A stretch of DNA of 64,000 nucleotides from positions 119,176-183,175 of the forward strand of contig NGBS01001173.1 of NCBI GenBank assembly GCA_002245135.1, given 5' to 3'. Origin of the DNA: Proteromonas lacertae (lineage: Eukaryota > Sar > Bigyra > Opalinata > Proteromonadidae). The notes under the pieces were generated by a model. That model was not told the DNA's origin, searched no databases, and was given only the letters and a program-made list of their open reading frames with translations. Shown here piece after piece: positions 56,587 to 64,000 of this stretch; position 1 is the stretch's first letter, and every line of letters starts with the position of its first letter. A program made the position numbers and the translations under genes.

Positions 56587-56754
56587 ATAGAGATATTTAG
56601 AAAAATAAAAAAATAACTGTTTCAAAATTTCAAAATACACTTGTATTACTAGTGTATTATTATGTATTTCTTAAATATTGAAAAATGCTATATCACTATA
56701 TAATGATGATATTTTTCTATTTCCTCTTTCAGGAATTAATTACATTTACATTAG

Positions 56755-57094
56755 ATGAAATTGCAAAATCTTCTTATTGACTTGTATTTGAGTCACAGTA
56801 GAAATTCTCCAAGAAGAAACAGTTATAATGGTGGATAGTATAAATATATATATATATATATATATATAAATATAAAAAATATTTTATTTAAATAGTTGTA
56901 GAAGAGGTAGAAGATACAATAATTATGATCGATATAATAATAATAATAATAATAATCAATCCAGTAGATTATTACCTTCAATTAGACCTCATGTTCGTTC
57001 AGTTCAACCAATGCAAACATATAAGAACTTTCTCGTATTATTAGACGATGATATTAATCCAGAAAGTGCATTAGAAAAATATCACAATTATTAG
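56755..57094 (+). CDS. ARS2/Serrate-like N-terminal fragment, two exons
   Basis: ARS2/Serrate is a nuclear cap-binding-complex partner in RNA processing. A first exon (ATG at 56755; HSRNSPRRNSYNGG) and a second exon joined by an intron at 56838-56895 (58 nt, TA-rich) give an Arg/Asn-rich start and then YKNFLVLLDDDINPESALEKYHNY, matching the short conserved segment (FKxFLxxLDDxIxxxEAxxxY) at the start of the ARS2/Serrate domain. The frame stops at 57092-57094 just after it, so the bulk of ARS2 is missing. The segment is duplicated at 63.6-63.83 kb. It is either a truncated gene or a fragment moved by the duplication. Confidence 0.55.
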
Positions 57095-57115
57095 AATTAA
57101 ATGATAAAAAAAAAA

Positions 57116-59011
57116 CTATAGAATTAATGAGATTATTATCATTACAACAATTACATTCATTGAATAGCAAAATCCATCATCTACATCTGATGAATCATTA
57201 GTATATTTCATAAAATCCAATATTCTATTGATTATCAAATTTAATTTATTATTTGTATCATTTGTCATTTTGTCCAAATCACTCACATATGAATTAAAGT
57301 CATTATCATATTCATAAAAATCAGTTAAATTTCTTTGTATTATATATTTATCATATAAATTTGGTATTGTGAAGAAATGTAATTTACCAAGTTTAGTATT
57401 TTCACCCATATCTTCTCTTTCATTCAAATATATTCCAAATTTTATATAGTCTTTTATTTCTTTATCACTTTCACTTAAATCCATTTCTATTCTTTCAAAT
57501 ATTCTATAATAATGATCTTCAACAATATTAACATCATTTACATATCTTTCTTCATGAGTTATGTATTTTCCAATTGGTATTGAATATGTTTCTAAACCAA
57601 TCAAATTTAAGAGTTGAGTGTTTTGTTTAATAGTTGATTGTTTCATGTTTTTTACATTTCCTGATATTGTCATACTCATATTATCACCTGATTTTGAAAA
57701 TTCAATTGTAACTTCTTGGAATTTAGGATTAGCAGTTGGACATAATTGTTTTATTGTTTCTCTATTGAAATATTACAATTAAAACATATAGAAATACATT
57801 TTATATTCAGTCTTATTATCACAACCTTCAACTGTCTCTTTCAGAATTATTTTCATTTCATTATCTGTGTCAGAGATTGTTATTGTAGGTGAAGCAACAG
57901 TTAAATCAATTTTCTTTTCAACAAATATCTTTTCTAACACTTTTGCTTTGTTTGATTTAGTTTTTTCAACATATGCAAAATCTTCACCAGATATGAAATA
58001 TCCTTTATAATAATCATTTGTCACATCTTCATAAAACCAACTATCAACAGTACTAGCCTTTATTTCTTTATTTATTATATTTTCGTTAAGATTTCTCATT
58101 CTTATTATATCTTTATATGTATCTTCTATAATTTCTTGATAGTTCGTCAATCGAAGTTCTATCTCTTCTTCCATTCTTTCTTCCTTCATCGATTTTCCCA
58201 CTAATGATAAAAATATATTATCACCAGTTTCATATATTCCTTTATAATAAACAATATCTGATTCTGGAGATAATGAATATAACTTAGTAACAATTTGTGA
58301 ATCACCACCTAATTTCTTTATTGTTATTTCACTATAATCACTCTTATCAACCCATCTAATAATCTTATCAGTTTCTATACTACCATTCAAATTGTCACTG
58401 TCTATATCAAGTCTAAATAAAAATGATATTATTTTATTGTTTTTGATATATATTCCAATTTTGTAACTTATATCGAAAAAACGAGTTTTAACAGGATATG
58501 TTTGGGGATTCACTTTAACAAGATTAATAAGAGTATCGGCTACTTCTGATAATAATGTATCTGCTATACCACTAACTATTGATATATAAAAATCACCTCG
58601 TATTACTTCAACTGTTACTGTTTTATTGAAATTTGAGATTCTTGTATTTATATCATTATATAAACCTTCACACTTTGTTTGTAATTCACTCAACTTGAAT
58701 TCTTTGTTTTTAGTAATATCACATTTTTTACCACCTGATTTGGCTATTTCAATATCTTGGCTTGAAAACATGAAAAAGGATTTATCATCACTTAGAGTGT
58801 GATTGACAGCATAATCTTTTGTTTCATCACCCCAATGTGTTTCTTCAATTGAAAATACAAACTTCTTAACCTCTGTTATTGAAACACCTTCAATATATGC
58901 CAATTCATCATTAGTCATGATTACGGTGGGGAAAGTTTGACTTCTTACTTTCAATGCTGAAAACCAAAAAAGAGCAGAAACTAAATCATTTGTCATTATT
59001 ACACATATCAA
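57116..59011 (-). CDS. Unknown protein, two exons, duplicated in part
   Basis: The exons 59011-57798 and 57761-57116 join through a 36-nt GT-AG intron (57762-57797), giving about 615 residues. The start has a hydrophobic segment (LVSALFWFSALKVRSQTF) that could be a signal peptide or anchor. The remainder is mixed strand/helix and lysine-rich, with segments such as YYKGIYETGDNIFLSLVG and YYKGYFISGEDFAYVEK that look like two copies of a short repeat (YYKG...SGxxFxxVxK). No family recognised. Part of the 3' end recurs at 63840-64000, showing a second copy starting beyond the window. Secretion is possible from the N-terminus. Confidence 0.6.
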
Positions 59012-59636
59012 AAACGTAACTATTAGAAAAAATAATTATATGATATACTCAAAAATGCTCTATTTAGGCTAATCATAGATAAAACAGATAAAACAAAATA
59101 ATACAAATACACATGTATTTTTTGTATTGAAAAATAGTCGTTGATTTTTATATATTTTTTGATTTTTATGGGTTGTTCTTCTAGTATACCTTTTTCTTGA
59201 TGTAAATGTGGATGATCTTTCAGTATATTTTACTTTGTTACTATTTTTAAAGTCATAAAAATATTTATTCGTTGTACATTGTGTTTCAATGACAATAAAA
59301 TGTTGATGTACTTTAACAAAATAATTTACTATACTATACAGACATGATCGAAAGATATAATAATAGCATGAATTTTTCTACTTAGTTGATATTGTTACTG
59401 TTCTTTATGGTTATAAACGTTTATGTCATAGAATAATACCTTAATCATTCTAATACAGCCACAAAATCATAAGATATAATTTTTTAGGGGGTAGAAACTA
59501 AGTAACTTTTTATATAGAATATTGTAATAATAAATTGCAGATTTTGATAAAACCCTAAAAAGATATAAACCTTATATCTAGTCTATAACTTACTATTGTA
59601 TAGGTTTTAATATATTCTGATTAGATAGTTTTGATA
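59012..59636. other. Intergenic region containing a duplicated segment
   Basis: The 620 bases upstream of the two divergent genes hold no supported gene. The part 59067-59466 recurs at 63200-63597 with near identity. It probably contains promoters for both neighbouring genes. Confidence 0.7.
59067..59466 (+). repeat. Duplicated segment R1, first copy
   Basis: The sequence from TAATCATAGATAAAACAGAT to CTAATACAGCCACAAAA is repeated at 63200-63597 with a few single-base differences in homopolymers. It is the 5' flank of the 57116-59011 gene. Confidence 0.92.
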
Positions 59637-62600
59637 ATGAGTGTAATAAAAGGAAGTTGCGCTCTTTCATACGCTACCGCAGAAGTGGATGCTCAAATTA
59701 AATACTCAAAAAGTTTTACAGACAGTCAAAATAATAATATTAACTTGATAATAACAAGGAATAATCTGGTCGTTATGCAAAACAACAATATGTGTGTAGA
59801 AGAAAAGAAATTTAATAAAGAAGTAATAGAAGTTGAGGCTAATTACGTAGATGATATACCAACTTTATACGTTGGCTACTACTTAGATAGTGTTTATGTA
59901 ATTCAAGTTATAAACAGTAAAATGTCGATGGTGATTGAAAGCTATAGAAATACCATAATAAGGAAAGATGATGATTCTGTAATTATTTTTAGAGCTCTTA
60001 AAGGACCAGAAAACCCTGTAAACAGAGTAACAGTGTTTACTAATCACTTTATTAGAGATAGAAATATAGAACAAGTTGATTTGGTACCAGTAAGTGTGTG
60101 TAGCTTCAAAGAAAAAATATATGGAATATTAAAAAATGACAAGAAAGCAGGATTATATCAAATTAGTGATGAATACAATATTGTTTTTAGATTATTATCA
60201 GAAGTCGAATATGGAACAACAGATATAGCAATTTGTGAGTATAAAGATGAACTATTATATGCAATTATAACTAATGGCGATCTTTATTATGCACAAAAAT
60301 CACCACATAAGTTTGCAGCTGTTTATGCTGATGTAGAAAGAATAGAGTCAACAGGACATAGTATTTTAATGTTTTTAAAGGATAGTATCTCAGAATTTGT
60401 TATTAGCGAAGGTAATCTTTGTGGATTTGACTTTTTTCCATATGTTTTTCATGTTGAAAACCCACCTAAAGAAACTAAATTAGTAGAGGCATATATAGCA
60501 CAAATTGATATATATTTAGAAAGTAAAAAAAAGTTTCTGATATCAATACATAGCATAACTGGAGATCAAGAAATAGTTTATAAAAACAAGACCATACATT
60601 TACCTAAATCTACATCAGTCGATTTAGTAGAAGGATTTGGAAGATCTACAATTAATTTTCATATGCCAATAAAAGACTTCACCGCTGAACTACTGGAAGT
60701 TACTCTACATTATGATTTAAATTCAATAAGTATTGGCATAGATATTAATAAATACATTTGTCAAAGGGTAGTCAATCTTCCTGAAGAAAAACTGAAAGAG
60801 ATAAAGGTATTACAACAAAATGAAAATATGGAAAAGATGTTAAGCTTTCAATCATATTTAAAGAGTTTTCAGAACAACAATGAAGAATTTGGTATAATTA
60901 TTGATGGAAATAATAGATTTAGATTCATTTCTGGATTTGAAGCAGAAAAATATATGAGTAATGTAAATACTAGATCCTTTATAGAAAATCCATTTGAAGA
61001 ATTAAAAAACTTGGTCACACAAATTGCAAAAGGAATAAATACAGTGAAAGAATGGTTTATTAAACAAGGTGACTTAATTATCAACGGGTATTAAATATGC
61101 CAATTAAATCTTTAAAAGAAATGGTTTGTGGAATTATGGCTGCTATAGCTCAAATTGGTATAAAGGTGAAGGAGATGTACAATGTAATAATTGACATTTT
61201 TAATTATGATGATATGAAGAAAACATCTTTTTATGTAAATAGTTTTATAAATAAACAGTTGAAACTATCTCGAGATATGATACAATCAAAGTTAAAAGAT
61301 CAGCATATTGATGTGGAAAAAATACAAAATACACTTAAAAATGATAGGTTAATGTCTATAATATACTGAAAATATGATTAATTTCAAAAACCTAAAGATG
61401 ATTCACAACAGTTTGATATGATCTACAGCAATAATTACATTAAAAATGCAATAGAGGAAGAGGTTTATACTGTCAAAAGCAATTATTCAAATGAAATACA
61501 AAATTAATGTCAGACATTATGAATAGTATACCAACAGAAATGCATGAAACTACTAAACTTGGTGAAATTATTAATCAAACTATTAACGAACCAATTCAGT
61601 TTTAGTAATAATCCTTTAAAACATTTGCTGAATTTTTTAAATCATTATATAGAGAAATAGCAGAATTAAGTGGAGAATTAATTAAAGTAGCAAAGGATAT
61701 AGTAGAGCAAAGATAGTTGATTTTATCGATATGTTCAAAAAACTGCTAACAAACCTGTAAAAATATCCAATCATGTTATTTATATGTTTATTCATACAGA
61801 TGAAGTGACATATATCTCACTTTTGTCCATGTTGATGGCATTTCCTATTAATGTATGTTATAAATTAATGAACAAAGAAAAAAAGGAGCTTTTGTAATTG
61901 ATGTAACTTCAAAAAGTGATTATTTATACAAAGTAGATTTATTACTCATGTAATGTTATGTGGTGATGTAATGGTCAACTTCGCAATGCCTACATATATT
62001 GATATTGGTATAAATGGAACAATCTGAGAGTTGTATATTTTATAATGAACGTATCAGATTTATATAGTGGATTTTCATATCTATCATTATCATCATTTGT
62101 TGTTGGATTGTTTAGTTGGACAAAATATAAGTATTTAAATATATGTGCCTCATTATTCTGTGCAATTTTATCAATATTATCTGATAATAGAGTGAATAAT
62201 ATATGCACAAATGCATTGATGTTCTTTTGTGATGCTGTTGATGCATTCAAAAGACCTGGCATTAGCGCAATGCTTCATGTAGCTTCTACAGCATATGCTG
62301 CATTTATCTTTGCTTTAAACATGAAAACTTTTTCATTAGTATATGAAACCAAATATTTAGGTGGAATTCTAGATGGGAAAAGCAGTAGTGTCTATGACAC
62401 AATAGAAGAGTATTTTAACAATAATATAAATATAAATTATTCATCAGTTATACTAAATGCAATTAATGAAACATCACCAATAGCACTTGTTTTTGATTGT
62501 GGAGACCCAAGACCTACAATAATACCAATGATTGAAGGACAAATGTATGAGTTAGATAGAATAAAATCGTAGAATTACAATATCAAGCAAATGGTACAAT

Positions 62601-62769
62601 AGGATATATTAATATCAATGATAAATACAAAAGCGGAATAATAGATAAAAAAATAGATAAATTTTACAGAATAGCATTTGAAGATAAAGATAAGATAATC
62701 GCTCTTTGTATATTCCAAAGAAAAGAAATTCCATCAGGTATTGGATTTATAGGCTGTGAATTAAAGTAA
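59637..62769 (+). pseudogene. Long unknown gene, frame-broken
   Basis: A coherent frame from the ATG at 59637 (MSVIKGSCALSYATAEVDAQ) runs 485 codons and is interrupted near 61084 by a one-base shift; the next frame continues directly as MPIKSLKEMVCGIMAAIAQI. After about 61370 the coding sense decays through several short frames with helical content, then resumes at 62045-62572 (hydrophobic helices SSFVVGLFSW and LCAILSILS) and, after another shift near 62570, ends IPSGIGFIGCELK at the TAA 62767-62769. The tail resembles a small ligand-binding or lectin-like end only in being strand-rich. No family recognised. I read it as one gene of about 1,040 codons damaged by at least four frame breaks; several small genes is the alternative. 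Confidence 0.45.
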
Positions 62770-62909
62770 CAAAACGTATAAATCTAAACCAATATATACA
62801 AATAATAATTATTATTATTACATTTATTTTATCGAAGTATTTTTCTGTCTTCAAAGCTTATTAAACAAAAGCAAAAAATATAAACATTAAAAAAACAATT
62901 CTATAACTG

Positions 62910-63248
62910 TCATCCACAAAATTGGAATTTTTGACATAAGCCATCTTTCATCTTCCTTGCAAAGAATGTATAATTAGCTTCTATACAACCAAAGAGTGAT
63001 ATTGGTATATTAATTCCAATACCAGCTGAATATCTCATCGTTTGCTTAATATTCACCAACTCATTCTTTTTCAAAGATTTTATATTCATCACATTACCAG
63101 CTTGAGCATATAATCTAAATCTTGCATTTGTACTCTCAGTTATATTCCATGGGATAGGTATAAACAATGATACATTTGCACCAATTGCTGTATTTCCTCC
63201 AAGATAATCATAGATAAAACAGATAAAACAAAATAATACAATACACAT
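62910..63248 (-). pseudogene. SAM50/TOB55 C-terminal fragment (Omp85 beta-barrel)
   Basis: SAM50 inserts beta-barrel proteins into the mitochondrial (or related organelle) outer membrane. The frame contains YLGGNTAIGANVSLFIPIPW, then ARFRLYAQAGNVMN, YSAGIGINIPISLFGCIEAN and ARKMKDGLCQKFQFCG, matching the last strands of Omp85/SAM50 proteins including the final strand. About 100 residues are present; the POTRA domain and most of the barrel are absent. The first residues (MCIVLFCFICFIYD) come from the duplicated segment R1, so the gene is cut at the repeat boundary near 63200. The rest may lie elsewhere or the join may be an assembly artefact. Confidence 0.65.
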
Positions 63249-63597
63249 GTATTTTTGTATTGAAAAATAGTCGTTGATTTTTATATATTTTTTGATTTTT
63301 ATGGGTTGTTCTTCTAGTATACCTTTTTTCTGATGTAAATGTGGATGATCTTTCAGTATATTTTACTTTGTTACTATTTTTAAAGTCATAAAAATATTTA
63401 TTCGTTGTACATTGTGTTTCAATGACAATAAAATGTTGATGTACTTTAACAAAATAATTTACTATACTATACAGACATGATCGAAAGATATAATAATAGC
63501 ATGAATTTTTCTACTTAGTTGATATTGTTACTGTTCTTTATGGTTATAAACGTTTATGTCATAGAATAATACCTTAATCATTCTAATACAGCCACAA
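63200..63597 (+). repeat. Duplicated segment R1, second copy
   Basis: Near-identical to 59067-59466. Its left boundary lies inside the SAM50 frame and its right boundary runs directly into segment R2 within an AAAATATATA run. Confidence 0.92.
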
Positions 63598-64000
63598 AAA
63601 TATATATAAATATAAAAAATATTTTATTTAAATAGTTGTAGAAGAGGTAGAAGATACAATAATTATGATCGATATAATAATAATAATAATAATAATCAAT
63701 CCAGTAGATTATTACCTTCAATTAGACCTCATGTTCGTTCAGTTCAACCAATGCAACATATAAGAACTTTCTCGTATCATTAGACGATGATATTAATCCA
63801 GAAAGTGCATTAGAAAAATATCACAATTATTAGAATTAAATGATAAAAAAAAACTATAGAATTAATGAGATTATTATCATTACAACAATTACATTCATTG
63901 AATAGCAAAATCCATCATCTACATCTGATGAATCATTAGTATATTTCATAAAATCCAATATTCTATTGATTATCAAATTTAATTTATTATTTGTATCATT
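63598..64000 (+). repeat. Duplicated segment R2 (copy of about 56856-57260), window-truncated
   Basis: This repeats the second half of the ARS2-like intron, its second exon and the 3' end of the unknown minus-strand gene. Differences include loss of one A in the copy of CAACCAATGCAAACATAT, which shifts the ARS2-like frame, and a TATCAT for TATTAT change. It continues past the end of the window. Confidence 0.92.

Noticed and set aside
61990-62262. Minus-strand 90-residue frame
   Set aside because: It is antisense to the better-supported 62045-62572 segment, although both are hydrophobic and short; support for it is weak.
1-64000. CRISPR array, rRNA genes, or bacterial operons
   Set aside because: No regularly spaced direct repeats with unique spacers, no rRNA-like sequence, and the spliced genes show a eukaryotic genome.

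Overview
The window is a piece of an AT-rich, intron-bearing nuclear genome from a unicellular eukaryote that very probably makes a motile cilium, because it carries a radial-spoke RSPH10B-like gene. Genes are dense, lie on both strands, and are cut by very small GT-AG introns (about 25-60 nt, typically gtatat...tatag). I cannot name the species. The giant class C receptors and AT richness would suit an early-diverging flagellated fungus or an amoeboid/anaerobic flagellate, but nothing here is decisive.

Layout. 1-638: 3' end of a WDR83/MORG1-like WD40 gene. 1280-13118: a giant receptor gene (A) with a signal peptide, about eight tandem periplasmic-binding (Venus-flytrap) domains and a C-terminal 7TM domain, damaged by several frameshifts. 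13407-22798: RNF126-type RING E3, two small genes, a large unknown gene, a glycosyltransferase-MYND fusion, the RSPH10B-like MORN gene and an LRR-like fragment. 23477-35400: a second giant receptor (B), paralogous to A and largely open, with about nine flytrap units.

35597-52857: a 17.3-kb Polinton/Maverick-type virus-like transposon with markedly higher GC than the host, about 0.53-0.56-kb terminal inverted repeats, and Polinton hallmark genes: retroviral-type integrase, A32-like packaging ATPase, adenain-like cysteine protease and a probable double-jelly-roll major capsid protein. No protein-primed DNA polymerase B is present. A partial TIR copy at about 43.03-43.14 kb divides it into a left block of orphan genes and a right virion/integration block. 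Each end begins with a near-perfect palindrome of about 203 bp. Two genes in the left block appear to contain, or need, introns.

52865-64000: host sequence again. It holds a protein-kinase C-terminal fragment, a second LRR-like fragment, EMG1/NEP1 (18S rRNA methyltransferase), an ARM-repeat/IQ protein, a short ARS2/Serrate N-terminal gene, an unknown minus-strand gene, a decaying long gene, and a SAM50 C-terminal fragment abutting a duplication junction that joins copies of two segments from 56.8-59.5 kb in the order expected of a head-to-tail repeat.

Host genes cover signalling (receptors), protein turnover, RNA biology, ciliary structure and mitochondrial outer-membrane biogenesis. The element supplies its own integration, packaging, maturation and capsid functions but must borrow a DNA polymerase. 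Several host genes show single-base frame breaks. Whether these are mutations or uncorrected assembly errors cannot be settled from the sequence alone.
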